From an uncultured Collinsella sp. (GTDB taxonomy: Bacteria; Actinomycetota; Coriobacteriia; Coriobacteriales; Coriobacteriaceae): a stretch of 64,000 nucleotides of DNA. The notes beneath the pieces are model-generated. The model searched no databases. It was not told the origin of the DNA and saw only the letters and a list, made by a program, of their open reading frames with translations. Shown piece by piece: positions 29,000 to 38,195 of this stretch. The position numbers and the translations under genes were made by a program. Numbering within the stretch: position 1 is the stretch's first letter; each line of letters opens with the position of its first letter. The stretch covers positions 1 through 64,000 of the forward strand of contig CAAETD010000025.1 in assembly GCA_900758885.1 (NCBI GenBank), in the 5' to 3' direction.

Positions 29000-29028
29000 T
29001 TAAAGCGGTTCATTTTATTAAAGCGTTT
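29000..29028. promoter_or_regulatory. Tandem direct repeat upstream of adhE
   Basis: TTAAAGCGGTT (29000-29010) and TTAAAGCGTTT (29018-29028) are near-identical and their starts are 18 bases apart. The second is close to a palindrome with a central CG, the layout of LacI-family operators. They lie 50-75 bases upstream of the adhE -10 element. The binding protein is unknown. Confidence 0.4.
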
Positions 29029-29073
29029 TAGTGTGCCTTTTACGGGAATCTTACCGTTCACCGAATAATTTCT

Positions 29074-29082
29074 TGCTATCAT
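29074..29082 (+). promoter_or_regulatory. Probable adhE promoter (extended -10)
   Basis: TGCTATCAT is an extended -10 element, 40 bases before the adhE ATG. The identical 9-mer serves the rpsB promoter in this window. A -35 at the usual distance is poor; TTACCG lies 20 bases upstream. Confidence 0.5.
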
Positions 29083-29122
29083 GCAAGGCGTAGGGTAAAT
29101 CTCCGATCGCAAGGAGACACAA

Positions 29123-31771
29123 ATGGTGAAAAAGTCACCGGAAAACACTACTCCCGCAATTGTGGACAACGTAGAGGCGCTTGAGGCTAAGCTCGCTCAG
29201 ATGCGAGAGGCCCAGGCGCTTTTTGCTACGTACACGCAGGAGCAGGTCGACAAGATCTTCTATGAGGCCGCAATGGCCGCCAACAAGGCTCGTATCCCGT
29301 TGGCGAAGATGGCCATCGAGGAGACCGGCCGCGGCGTTCTTGAGGACAAGGTCATCAAGAACCACTACGCCGCAGAGTACATCTACAACGCTTACAAGAA
29401 CACCAAGACCTGTGGTGTCCTGGAGCGCGACGAGGCTTACGGCATCACCAAGATCGCCGAGCCCATCGGCATCGTGGGCGCCGTCATCCCGACGACCAAC
29501 CCCACCTCCACCGCGATCTTCAAGACGCTGATCTGCCTGAAGACCCGCAACGCCATCATCATCTCCCCGCACCCGGCTGCCGCCAAGTGCACCATCGCCG
29601 CCGCCAAGCTCGTGCTTGACGCTGCCGTCAAGGCCGGCGCCCCCGAGGGCATCATCGGCTGGGTCGATGTCCCCTCCATCGAGCTGACCAACATGGTCAT
29701 GCGCGACGTCGACATCATCCTCGCCACCGGTGGCCCGGGCATGGTCAAGGCCGCTTACTCCTCGGGCAAGCCCGCCCTGGGCGTTGGCGCCGGTAACACC
29801 CCGGTCGTCATCGACGACACCGCCGACGTGCTGCTCGCCGTCAACTCCATCATCCACTCCAAGACCTTCGACAACGGCATGATCTGCGCTTCCGAGCAGT
29901 CCGTGACTGTCATCGACAGCATCTATGACCAGGTTAAGGCCGAGTTCCAGAAGCGCGGCTGCTACTTCGTCAAGCAGGGTGCCGAGATGGAGGCCCTGCG
30001 TGCCGCCATGTTCAAGAACGGCGCTCTCGATCACCGCATCCCCGGCATGGCCGCTGCCAAGATCGCCGAGCTCGCCGGCATCGAGGTTCCCGCCAAGACC
30101 AAGATCCTGATCGCCGAGGTCACCTCCACCGACCCCGCCAAGGAAGAGTTCTCCCACGAGAAGCTCTCCCCGGTCCTGGCCATGTACCACGCCAAGGACT
30201 TCCAGGAGGCCGTCGACAAGGCCGAGCACCTGGTGCTCGCCGGTGGCCCGGGCCACACCGCCTCTCTGTACGTGCACCCCGCTCAGGCCGAGAAGATCAG
30301 CCTGTTCGAGCACGTCATGAAGGCCTGCCGTATCGTCATCAACACCCCGTCCTCGCACGGCGGCATCGGTGACCTGTACAACTTTGGCATGAAGCCGTCT
30401 CTGACCCTGGGCTGCGGCTCCTGGGGCGGCAACTCCGTCTCCGAGAACGTTGGGGTGAAGCACTTGATCAACGTTAAGACTGTGGCCGAGCGCCGTGAGA
30501 ACATGCTGTGGTTCCGCGCTCCCGAGAAGGTCTACTTCAAGAAGGGTTCCACGCCCGTCGCCCTCGACGAGCTGGGCAACGTCATGGGCAAGAAGCGTGC
30601 CTTCATCGTCACCGACCAGTTCCTCTTCAAGAATGGCAACACCCGCGCCATCGAGGCCAAGCTCGACGAGATGGGCATCGCCCACGACTGCTTCTACGAC
30701 GTCGAGCCCGATCCGTCGCTGCAGTGCGCACGTCGCGGCGCCAAGCAGATGGCTCTCTTTGAGCCGGACGTCATCATCGCCGTCGGCGGTGGCTCCGCTA
30801 TGGACGCCGGCAAGATCATGTGGATGATGTACGAGCACCCCGAGTGCAAGTTTGAGGACATGGCCATGGACTTCATGGACATCCGCAAGCGTATCTTCAC
30901 CTTCCCCGAGATGGGCAAGAAGGCCTACTTCGTCGCCGTCCCGACCTCTTCGGGTACCGGCTCCGAGTGTACGCCGTTCGCCATCATCACCGACAAGGAG
31001 ACCGGCATCAAGTGGCCGCTCGCCGACTACGCGCTGCTCCCCAACATGGCTATCGTCGACGCCGACAACTGCATGACCGCCCCGCGCGGCCTGACCGCTG
31101 CCTCCGGCATCGACGTCATGACCCACGCCATCGAGTCCTACGTCTCCATCATGGCTTCCGACTACACCAAGGGACTCTCCGAGCGCGCTGCCAAGCTCGT
31201 CTTCGAGAACCTGCCCTCCAGCTTCACGAACGGCGCCAAGGATCCGCATGCCCGCGAGGAGATGCACAACGCCTCCTGCATGGCCGGTATGGCCTTCGCC
31301 AACGCCTTCCTGGGCCTCAACCACTCCATGGCCCACAAGCTCGGCGCCTTCCATCACCTGCCCCACGGCCTCGCCAACGCCGTCATCCTGACTCGCGTCA
31401 TGCGCTACAACGCCGCCGAGGCCCCCGTCAAGATGGGCACCTTCTCCCAGTATCCTTACCCCAACGCGCTGCACAACTACGCCGAGATGGCCAAGTACTG
31501 CGGCATCGAGGGCAAGGACGACAAGGAGGTCTTCGAGAACTTCATCACGAAGCTCGAGGAGCTCAAGGACTTCATCGGCGTCAAGAAGACCATCGCCGAC
31601 TACGGTGTTGACGAGCAGTACTTCCTCGACACCCTCGACGAGATGACCGAGCAGGCATTCAACGACCAGTGCACCGGCGCCAACCCGCGCTACCCGCTCA
31701 TGAGCGAGATCAAGGAGCTCTACCTGGACGCCTACTACGGCCGCGAGCCCCAGGATTACGCCGTCTGCTAG
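29123..31771 (+). CDS. adhE: Bifunctional acetaldehyde/alcohol dehydrogenase AdhE
   Basis: AdhE reduces acetyl-CoA to acetaldehyde and then ethanol with two NADH, a main redox outlet in fermentation, and forms spirosome filaments. In its 882 residues, the N-terminal aldehyde dehydrogenase half has the nucleophile Cys255 in NGMICASEQ. The C-terminal iron-dependent alcohol dehydrogenase half has the NAD-binding GGGSAMDAGK and metal ligands in NHSMAHKLG and HHLPHG. AAGGAGA precedes the ATG. Codon use is strongly biased towards C-ending codons, a sign of high expression. It is monocistronic or reads on into the following kinase gene. Confidence 0.98.
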   Translation: MVKKSPENTTPAIVDNVEALEAKLAQMREAQALFATYTQEQVDKIFYEAAMAANKARIPLAKMAIEETGRGVLEDKVIKNHYAAEYIYNAYKNTKTCGVLERDEAYGITKIAEPIGIVGAVIPTTNPTSTAIFKTLICLKTRNAIIISPHPAAAKCTIAAAKLVLDAAVKAGAPEGIIGWVDVPSIELTNMVMRDVDIILATGGPGMVKAAYSSGKPALGVGAGNTPVVIDDTADVLLAVNSIIHSKTFDNGMICASEQSVTVIDSIYDQVKAEFQKRGCYFVKQGAEMEALRAAMFKNGALDHRIPGMAAAKIAELAGIEVPAKTKILIAEVTSTDPAKEEFSHEKLSPVLAMYHAKDFQEAVDKAEHLVLAGGPGHTASLYVHPAQAEKISLFEHVMKACRIVINTPSSHGGIGDLYNFGMKPSLTLGCGSWGGNSVSENVGVKHLINVKTVAERRENMLWFRAPEKVYFKKGSTPVALDELGNVMGKKRAFIVTDQFLFKNGNTRAIEAKLDEMGIAHDCFYDVEPDPSLQCARRGAKQMALFEPDVIIAVGGGSAMDAGKIMWMMYEHPECKFEDMAMDFMDIRKRIFTFPEMGKKAYFVAVPTSSGTGSECTPFAIITDKETGIKWPLADYALLPNMAIVDADNCMTAPRGLTAASGIDVMTHAIESYVSIMASDYTKGLSERAAKLVFENLPSSFTNGAKDPHAREEMHNASCMAGMAFANAFLGLNHSMAHKLGAFHHLPHGLANAVILTRVMRYNAAEAPVKMGTFSQYPYPNALHNYAEMAKYCGIEGKDDKEVFENFITKLEELKDFIGVKKTIADYGVDEQYFLDTLDEMTEQAFNDQCTGANPRYPLMSEIKELYLDAYYGREPQDYAVC

Positions 31772-31788
31772 TTTTAGCACGGTTTTTA

Positions 31789-31827
31789 ACGGCGGGGGTG
31801 CACGGGTGTTTCACACACCCCCGCCGT
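31789..31827 (+). terminator. Hairpin after adhE
   Basis: A perfect 12-bp GC-rich stem ACGGCGGGGGTG/CACCCCCGCCGT follows adhE by 18 bases, but the downstream sequence (CGCTTCTATCG) has no clean T-run. It may be a partial terminator or an mRNA-stabilising stem that allows some read-through to the next gene. Confidence 0.55.
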
Positions 31828-31859
31828 CGCTTCTATCGCATCGTTGAAAGGATGCAACC

Positions 31860-32624
31860 ATGCTGCTACCCGATTCCAAGACCGAGCTCGTCCGCCGCGG
31901 CAACAAGGTCGTTTACGACCTGGGCGACAAGATTGTCAAGGTCTTTAACGAGACCAAGCCTGTCTCCGACGTGTTCAACGAGGCTTTGAATCTTGCCCGC
32001 ATCAATGAGTGCGGCATCCGCAGCCCCAAGGCGCTCGAGGTTTCCCAGCTCGAGAACGCCAACGGCTGGGCGCTCGTGACCGAGAAGGTTCCGGGCACCA
32101 CCCTTGCCGAGAAGATGACTGCCGAGCCCCAGCGCTTTGGTGAGTACCTCGAGATGTTCGTCGACCTCCAGATCGAGATCCACGGCTACACCTCCCCGCT
32201 GCTCAACCGTCAGCGCGACAAGTACGCCCGCATGATCGACAGCCTTGATCAGCTCAATGCCACCACGCGCTACAACCTTCAGGAGCGTCTGGACGGCATG
32301 ACCAAGGAGTTCAAGGTCTGCCACGGCGACTTCAACCCCTCCAACGTCATCGTCGGCGACGACGGCCAGCTCTATGTGTGCGACTGGGCACACGCCACCC
32401 AGGGCTCCCCTGCTGCCGACGTTGCCACCACCTACCTGCTCTTTGCCCTCAACAGCAAGGATCAGGCTGAGGCCTACCTGGAGCTCTACTGCGACCGCGC
32501 CGACATGCCCATGCAGGTCGTGCGTCAGTGGACGAGCATCGTCGCCGCTTCCGAGCTCGCTCGTAAGCGCAACGTGAACGATGAGTTCCTGAAGAACTGG
32601 ATCGACGTCGTCGATTATCAGTAA
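31860..32624 (+). CDS. APH-fold small-molecule kinase, substrate unknown
   Basis: This 254-residue protein belongs to the aminoglycoside-phosphotransferase/choline-kinase fold. It has the catalytic loop CHGDFNPSN near residue 159 and the metal-binding CDW (in place of DFG) near 178, with an N-lobe lysine likely in DKIVKVFN. AAAGGA eight bases before the ATG supports the start. The fold covers many substrates (sugars, amino alcohols, fructosamines, drugs), and nothing here decides which. It follows adhE on the same strand, 88 bases on. A resistance role should not be assumed. The base composition matches adhE. Confidence 0.75.
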   Translation: MLLPDSKTELVRRGNKVVYDLGDKIVKVFNETKPVSDVFNEALNLARINECGIRSPKALEVSQLENANGWALVTEKVPGTTLAEKMTAEPQRFGEYLEMFVDLQIEIHGYTSPLLNRQRDKYARMIDSLDQLNATTRYNLQERLDGMTKEFKVCHGDFNPSNVIVGDDGQLYVCDWAHATQGSPAADVATTYLLFALNSKDQAEAYLELYCDRADMPMQVVRQWTSIVAASELARKRNVNDEFLKNWIDVVDYQ

Positions 32625-32660
32625 TATCTGAGCGATTTATTTCGCATCGGAGGCACAAGG

Positions 32661-32698
32661 AAAACCCCGCAGCTCGCATGGGCTGTGGGGTTTTCCTT
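32661..32698 (+). terminator. Terminator of the APH-fold kinase gene
   Basis: AAAACCCCGCAGC pairs with GCTGTGGGGTTTT around an 8-base loop, followed by CCTTTT. The A-run on the other side makes it potentially bidirectional. Confidence 0.85.
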
Positions 32699-32723
32699 TT
32701 AGATATCGAGGACGCCACAAGAT

Positions 32724-32772
32724 AAAAGGACGGCCCCGCATCTCCCCGATCTGGAGAAATGCGGGGCCGTCC
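32724..32772 (-). terminator. Terminator of the pyrH-proS operon
   Basis: A perfect 14-bp stem (GGACGGCCCCGCAT with its complement at 32759-32772) with further inner pairing is followed on the minus strand by TTTTATC. It lies 30 bases past the proS stop and faces the kinase terminator. Confidence 0.88.
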
Positions 32773-32802
32773 CGTATATCGAACTACAAGCGAAATCGTC
32801 GA

Positions 32803-34524
32803 TTAACGGCGTGCTGCCTTCACAAGCTCGGCGACCTTGGCGACGACCTCGTCGATCGCCACATCCTCGCGCTCACCCGTGGCACGGTCCTTGAGCTCAA
32901 CGGTGCCATTCTTAAGGCCACGCTTACCCAGAACGACCTGATACGGGAAGCCCATAAGGTCGTTGTCGGCAAACTTAAAGCCGGGACGCTCGTCGCGGTC
33001 GTCGACGACAACCTCAATACCCTCGGCGCACAGGCCATCAACGATCTGCTCGCAGACGGTAGCGCACTCCTCCTTCTTGGGATCGAGGGGAATCACCGCG
33101 ACCTCGTACGGGGCAACGGAGACCGGCCAGACGATACCGTGCTCGTCGTTGTGCTGCTCCACGACGGCAGCGAGCGAGCGGGACACACCAACGCCGTAGC
33201 AGCCCATGATGAGCGGCTTCTCCTTGCCGTCCTCGTCCATAAAGGTGGCACCCATGGCCTCGGAATACTTGGTGCCCAGCTGGAAGACCTGAGAGACCTC
33301 GATGCCGCGGGCAGCGGAGAGCGGCTTGCCGCAGTGCGGGCAGGGGTCGCCGGCGACAACGGTGACCAGATCGGCCCACTCATCGACGGTAAAGTCGCGC
33401 TCGGGGCAGGCACCGGTAAAGTGATAATCGACCTCGTTGGCACCGCAGGCCCACTGCTTGGAATCGCGCAGGCTCTCGTCGCACACCAGACGAATGCCAT
33501 CGGGCAGGTTAACCGGTCCGATAAAGCCTTTGTGCAGACCGTTCGCCTGAAGCTCCTCGTCGGTCATCATGCGATAGCCCTTGCCAAAGACGTGCTCGGC
33601 CTTGCAGTCATTGAGCTCATGATCACCCGGGACAATGGCCACGACGGGCTTGCCCTCGGCGTCGATGAGTGCCAGCGACTTGCGCGTGCCGTTCTCGGGA
33701 AACCCAAAGAACTTTGCAACGGCCTCGATGGTGCCCATGCCCGGAGTCTCGACCTTGGTAAGCGTACCGTCGCCAGGACCCTCGGTCACAACGACCTTGG
33801 TGCTTGCGGCCTCATCGTCGGCAGCAAAGCCGCAATCGTCGCAGTAGACGAGCGAAGCCTCGCCGGCGTCGGCCAAAGCCATGTACTCGACGGAGGTATC
33901 GCCACCGATCTCACCGGAGTCGGCAACAACGGGCAGGGCCTTGATATAGCAGCGCTCGCAAATGTTGGCATAGGCCTGCTTCATCTTGTCATACTCCTCC
34001 TGCAGGCTCTCCTGCGTGGCGGAGAAGCTGTAGGCGTCCTTCATGATGAACTCGCGACCGCGCATCAGGCCAAAGCGGGGGCGGAACTCGTCGCGGAACT
34101 TGTCCTGAATGTGGTACAGGTTGACGGGCAGCTGCTTGTAGGAGCGCAGCTCGTTGCGCACCAGGGCCGTGACGGTCTCCTCGTGCGTGGGGCCCAGGAC
34201 GAACTCGCGACCATGACGGTCGTCAAAGCGCACAAGCTCCTTGCCATAGGCGTCGATGCGCCCGGACTCGCGCCACAACTCGGCGTCGACCATGATAGGC
34301 ATCATAAGCTCCTGGGCGCCGGCAGCGTCCATCTCGTCGCGCACGATATTCTCGATCTTACGGATCGAGCGCCAAGCAAGCGGCAGGTAGGAATACAGGC
34401 CGGCGGCCTCCTTGCGGATCATGCCGGCACGGAGCAGCAGGCGGTGACTGGCGAGCTCAGCGTCCGCCGGATCCTCTTTAAGCGTCGGCGCATAGAGCTT
34501 AGACATGTACATTGCTCGGGTCAT
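32803..34524 (-). CDS. proS: Prolyl-tRNA synthetase (bacterial type)
   Basis: ProS charges tRNA-Pro. The 573 residues show class II motifs (motif 2 around FRDEFRPRFGLMRGREFIMKD, motif 3 around GVGVSRSLAAVVEQ), the editing (INS) domain between about 225 and 400, and a C-terminal anticodon-binding domain (VVLGKRGLKNG). This is the long bacterial form with editing. The ATG directly follows the ispG stop, with GAGGAG seven bases upstream. It is the last gene of a long envelope/isoprenoid operon. Confidence 0.97.
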   Translation of the reverse strand: MTRAMYMSKLYAPTLKEDPADAELASHRLLLRAGMIRKEAAGLYSYLPLAWRSIRKIENIVRDEMDAAGAQELMMPIMVDAELWRESGRIDAYGKELVRFDDRHGREFVLGPTHEETVTALVRNELRSYKQLPVNLYHIQDKFRDEFRPRFGLMRGREFIMKDAYSFSATQESLQEEYDKMKQAYANICERCYIKALPVVADSGEIGGDTSVEYMALADAGEASLVYCDDCGFAADDEAASTKVVVTEGPGDGTLTKVETPGMGTIEAVAKFFGFPENGTRKSLALIDAEGKPVVAIVPGDHELNDCKAEHVFGKGYRMMTDEELQANGLHKGFIGPVNLPDGIRLVCDESLRDSKQWACGANEVDYHFTGACPERDFTVDEWADLVTVVAGDPCPHCGKPLSAARGIEVSQVFQLGTKYSEAMGATFMDEDGKEKPLIMGCYGVGVSRSLAAVVEQHNDEHGIVWPVSVAPYEVAVIPLDPKKEECATVCEQIVDGLCAEGIEVVVDDRDERPGFKFADNDLMGFPYQVVLGKRGLKNGTVELKDRATGEREDVAIDEVVAKVAELVKAARR

Positions 34525-35607
34525 TTATTTCTCCTCAATAAGTTTGTCGACCTCGGCCATCAGCGCGTCGACAATTTGGTCCTCAGCTACTTTACCAATG
34601 ATCTGGCCATGCGAAAAGAGCAAGGCCTGACCACGTCCGCAAGCAACGCCCAGGTCGGCATCAGAAGCCTCGCCGGGGCCATTAACGGCACATCCCATGA
34701 CGGCAATCGAAAGCGGCGCGGCATAGTTCTTAAGCCGCTCGGTGACCTCCTCGGCGATGGGAATCAGGTTAACCTGGCAGCGGGCGCACGTGGGGCACGA
34801 GACAATCTCGGGACCACGGCGACGCAGGCCCAGCGACTGCAAAATCCCCCAGGCGACCGGCGGCTCCTCAACCGGATCAGCTGTGAGCGACACACGCATG
34901 GTGTCGCCAATGCCTTCGGAAAGCAAGATACCCAAGCCTACAGAGCTCTTGATGGTGCCCTGGAGCTTGGTCCCCGCCTCCGTCACGCCCAGGTGAAGCG
35001 GAACGTGTGGAATCTCACGCGACAGGGCTCGATAGGTATCGAGCGTCGTTTGCACGCTATGGGCCTTGGCCGAAAGCACAATGTTCTTAAAGCCGCGGTC
35101 CTCAAAGTGCTTGACGAAACGCTCGCTCGACATCACGAGCTTTTCGGGCTGCGTGAGGTCGTCGCGCTCGGCGATATCCTGCTCGAGCGAACCGGCATTG
35201 ACGCCGATACGAATCGCGCACCCAGCGGCGCCCGCGGCATCGATCACGGCATCGACCTTAGCCCAATCGCCGATATTGCCGGGATTGATGCGAAGCTTGG
35301 CGGCACCAGCCTCGACGGCGCCGATGGCGAGCTTATGGTTAAAGTGAATATCGGCGACGATCGGCACCGGAGACTCGGCACAGATGATGCGGAAACCCTC
35401 AAGCGCGGCCTCGGTGGGCACGCTCACACGCACGATATCGCAGCCAGCCTGCGCCAACGCGCACACTTGCGCAAGCGTTGCCTGGGCGTCAGCGGTATCG
35501 GTGCAGGTCATGGATTGGACCACCACCGGCGCGCCGCCACCGATCTGCACACCGCCCACATGCACGGGGCGCGTCAACTCGCGAGGCAAAGGATGGGATA
35601 AAGACAA
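34525..35607 (-). CDS. ispG: 4-hydroxy-3-methylbut-2-enyl diphosphate synthase (IspG/GcpE)
   Basis: IspG is a [4Fe-4S] enzyme that makes HMBPP in the methylerythritol phosphate pathway. Its signatures are VQSMTCTDT, the barrel strand VADIHFNHKLA, and the cluster cysteines in SCPTCARCQ and GCAVNGPGE. I assign a TTG start at 35607 (SLSHPLPREL, 360 residues) because GGGGAG lies eight bases before it and earlier in-frame sequence belongs to the end of rseP. Oxygen sensitivity of the cluster suits an anaerobe. Confidence 0.93.
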   Translation of the reverse strand: MSLSHPLPRELTRPVHVGGVQIGGGAPVVVQSMTCTDTADAQATLAQVCALAQAGCDIVRVSVPTEAALEGFRIICAESPVPIVADIHFNHKLAIGAVEAGAAKLRINPGNIGDWAKVDAVIDAAGAAGCAIRIGVNAGSLEQDIAERDDLTQPEKLVMSSERFVKHFEDRGFKNIVLSAKAHSVQTTLDTYRALSREIPHVPLHLGVTEAGTKLQGTIKSSVGLGILLSEGIGDTMRVSLTADPVEEPPVAWGILQSLGLRRRGPEIVSCPTCARCQVNLIPIAEEVTERLKNYAAPLSIAVMGCAVNGPGEASDADLGVACGRGQALLFSHGQIIGKVAEDQIVDALMAEVDKLIEEK

Positions 35608-35620
35608 TCCAAACACTCCC

Positions 35621-36982
35621 CTACAGGATAAATCGAAGGACGTCGGAACGAAGCATATAGACAAACAGCAGCGCAAAGAGCGCGATGCCCACATAGCTCA
35701 CAATCGTCTGGACCTTGAGCGGAAGCTCGCGGCCAGCAATCTTTTGAATGATCTCGATGACCAGCTTGCCGCCATCGAGTGGTGGGATGGGCAGCAGGTT
35801 CATAAAGCCAAGCGAAAACGAAATGAGGGCGGCAAACGAAAGGAACGTGGCAGGGCCGGCAGCAGCAGCCTGTGAGGACATAACGCTAATGCCCACGATT
35901 GAAGAAGACTGATCGAGAATCTCCATCGTATGCTGCGGCTGGAGCAGGCGCATCACGCCCTCCGCTGTCTGCACGACATAGGAGAACGAAAGGCGAGCCG
36001 ACGTGATGGGGTCTAAACGGACCACCTGCGTAGAGGCATACACACCAAGGCGCTCGTCCTCTTTGAGCGCAACCGAGGTCGAATGCTGCTTGCCGTCGCG
36101 CTCATACTCAATGGCGATATCGTCCTTACCGGCGGCCTTGCCGATGGCATCGTAAACGTCCATCCAGGTAGAGCACGATACTCCGTCAACCGAAAGGATC
36201 GCATCGCCGCCCTCGATACCCGCCTTGGCGGCAATAGACCCCTCGCCAACCTGACCGATCACGTTGGTATCCATCGGCACGGTGACACCCGCAATAGAGT
36301 AGATGCTCATAAGCAGCAAAAAGCCCGTCAGGATATTGACGAGAATGCCCGCGAGCAGCATAAAGGCGCGCTTGAGAAAACCCTGGCCCAGATAGGTATG
36401 CGAACGCTCTCGCGCAAGGAACTCGGCTTCGCCGCACGGCAGCTCCCACACATCGCCCTCGGTAGTCGCATGCTCTCGATCGAAACGGCGGCCGTCAAAG
36501 GTGGTGTAACCCGCCGCATCTCGTGGCAGCGTCTGATACTTGGTGGGATAGTAGCTCGGCGAGGGCTTCTCCCCTTTCTCATACCAAGGCGCGATAGAGC
36601 CCCAACCCAAGAGCAAGGCGCATGCCTCGAGCACAACCTCCTCGGATAGCTCGAGCTCGGCGGCAAGGTCGGCCACGGTCACGCGACCATGACGATAGAT
36701 AGCCGCGAGCACGCGATCGGCGCACGAGACGTCGGTCGGATCCATACCGCAGATGGCAGCGTAGCCACCCAGCAGCAGCGGGGTCACGCCAAACTTGGTT
36801 CCAATGCGACGTGACGTGTAATGGATGTCAAAGCGACACGGCAGGCCCAAAAAGAACTCGGTCACACGGACGCCGCAGGCACGCGCCGCCAAAAAGTGGC
36901 CGCCCTCGTGCAAAAACACAAGGACGGAAAGCATCAGCAGGCCCCAAAAGACCGATGAGAGAACGCTCAGAACAGTATCCAT
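35621..36982 (-). CDS. rseP: Site-2 (RseP/RasP, M50) intramembrane protease with insertion
   Basis: This zinc protease cuts membrane-bound anti-sigma factors or signal-peptide remnants inside the bilayer. It has HEGGH at residues 25-29 in the first span, GGYAAICG at 72-79, a PDZ domain at about 235-310 (AKAGIEGGDAILSVDG) and the second metal motif NLLPIPPLDGG near the C-terminus. Between GGYAAICG and the second span (about 204) lie some 110 residues not usual in the family. Residues 87-133 read like a winged helix (LAAIYRHGRVTVADLAAELE). The start is uncertain; I use the ATG at 36982. Confidence 0.9.
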   Translation of the reverse strand: MDTVLSVLSSVFWGLLMLSVLVFLHEGGHFLAARACGVRVTEFFLGLPCRFDIHYTSRRIGTKFGVTPLLLGGYAAICGMDPTDVSCADRVLAAIYRHGRVTVADLAAELELSEEVVLEACALLLGWGSIAPWYEKGEKPSPSYYPTKYQTLPRDAAGYTTFDGRRFDREHATTEGDVWELPCGEAEFLARERSHTYLGQGFLKRAFMLLAGILVNILTGFLLLMSIYSIAGVTVPMDTNVIGQVGEGSIAAKAGIEGGDAILSVDGVSCSTWMDVYDAIGKAAGKDDIAIEYERDGKQHSTSVALKEDERLGVYASTQVVRLDPITSARLSFSYVVQTAEGVMRLLQPQHTMEILDQSSSIVGISVMSSQAAAAGPATFLSFAALISFSLGFMNLLPIPPLDGGKLVIEIIQKIAGRELPLKVQTIVSYVGIALFALLFVYMLRSDVLRFIL

Positions 36983-37007
36983 AAAACGAAAAAGCAATCC
37001 TTATGGG

Positions 37008-38195
37008 TTAGGAACGGGTTGCGGCGAGCACCTGCGCAGCCTTTTCACGCGCCCATGCATCGATGTCGCGAAGCTGCTCAAACGAATCGACCGCCTGCAT
37101 ATCGTGGGAATCCATGCAGGATTCCACAATGCAATCGATATCGGTAAAGCTGCAGCCATCGTGCAGGAAGGCATCGACGGCGACCTCGTTGGCGGCATTG
37201 AGCACGCACGGCATGGTGCCACCCGTCTTGCCGGCACGTTCGGCCAGTGCCAGACAGCGGAAGGTATCCATGTCGGCAGCATCAAACGTGAGCTGCCCCA
37301 GCTCGCGGAAATCGATACGAGGCGCCGGGGTATCCCAACGCTCGGGATACGAGAACGCGAACTGGATGGGAATACGCATGTCGGAAGCACCGAGATGCGC
37401 CATCACGGAGCCGTCGGCGAACTCGACCATAGAGTGAATCTTGGACTGACGCTGCACGACCACGTTAATGAAATCGAGGTCGCAGTTAAACAGATGCATG
37501 GCCTCAATGCGCTCCAGGCCCTTGTTCATGAGGGTGGCGGAGTCGATGGTGATCTTGGCACCCATGGCCCACGTGGGATGTGCGAGGGCATCGGCACGCG
37601 TCACGCGGTCGAGCTCGTCGCGGGTGCGGCCAAAGAACGGACCGCCCGAGCAGGTGAGCCAAATACAATGAGCCTCGCGTGGGTTCTCCCCCAGATAGCA
37701 CTGGTAGATGGCGGAGTGCTCAGAGTCGACTGGAATAAGCTGGCCCGGTTGCGCCAACGGCATAAGCAAGTCGCCGCCGACGACGAGGGACTCCTTGTTG
37801 GCAAGGGCAAGACGCTTATTCGAGGTCAAGGCCGCATGGCTCGCCTCGAGACCGGCGGCGCCCACAATAGCGACGAGCACGCAGTCGACATCGTCGCGAC
37901 GCGCGAGCTCGCAAACCGCCTGCGCGCCAACGCCGAGCTTCGTTCCCTCGGGCAACTCCTGCAGCACGGCGTCATCGCCATGAGCGACATCGGCCACGGC
38001 AACCGCCGGAACCGAGAACTCGCGGGCAGCGGCAACGAGCTCGGAGGTACTGGAGTTAACGGACAGCGCCGTCACCTGCAGGCGATCGGCATGCTGGCGG
38101 CACACATCGAGCGCCTGGGTGCCGATAGAGCCCGTACAACCCAGGATGGCAACACGGAGGCGTCCATCGGGGCCATACGTCGTCTGGAAGGACAT
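37008..38195 (-). CDS. dxr: 1-deoxy-D-xylulose 5-phosphate reductoisomerase
   Basis: Dxr converts DXP to MEP with NADPH, the first committed step of the MEP isoprenoid route. The 395 residues have the NADPH-binding GCTGSIGTQALD, the substrate and metal site DSEHSAIYQCL-like region, and NAANEVAVDAFL. The ATG overlaps the cdsA stop (TAATG). It is grouped with ispG and uppS, which act in the same lipid-carrier supply line. Confidence 0.97.
   Translation of the reverse strand: MSFQTTYGPDGRLRVAILGCTGSIGTQALDVCRQHADRLQVTALSVNSSTSELVAAAREFSVPAVAVADVAHGDDAVLQELPEGTKLGVGAQAVCELARRDDVDCVLVAIVGAAGLEASHAALTSNKRLALANKESLVVGGDLLMPLAQPGQLIPVDSEHSAIYQCYLGENPREAHCIWLTCSGGPFFGRTRDELDRVTRADALAHPTWAMGAKITIDSATLMNKGLERIEAMHLFNCDLDFINVVVQRQSKIHSMVEFADGSVMAHLGASDMRIPIQFAFSYPERWDTPAPRIDFRELGQLTFDAADMDTFRCLALAERAGKTGGTMPCVLNAANEVAVDAFLHDGCSFTDIDCIVESCMDSHDMQAVDSFEQLRDIDAWAREKAAQVLAATRS

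Noticed and set aside
28981..29120. Rex operator upstream of adhE
   Set aside because: No TTGTGAAnnnnnnTTCACAA-like palindrome is present; only a loose half-site (TTCAC) was seen.
29135..31780. 881-codon open frame on the minus strand opposite adhE
   Set aside because: It is a codon-bias shadow of a highly expressed gene, with no ribosome site and no recognisable domain.
31860..32624. Aminoglycoside resistance gene
   Set aside because: Only the general kinase fold is supported, the composition is native, and no resistance context (integron, insertion sequence) is adjacent.
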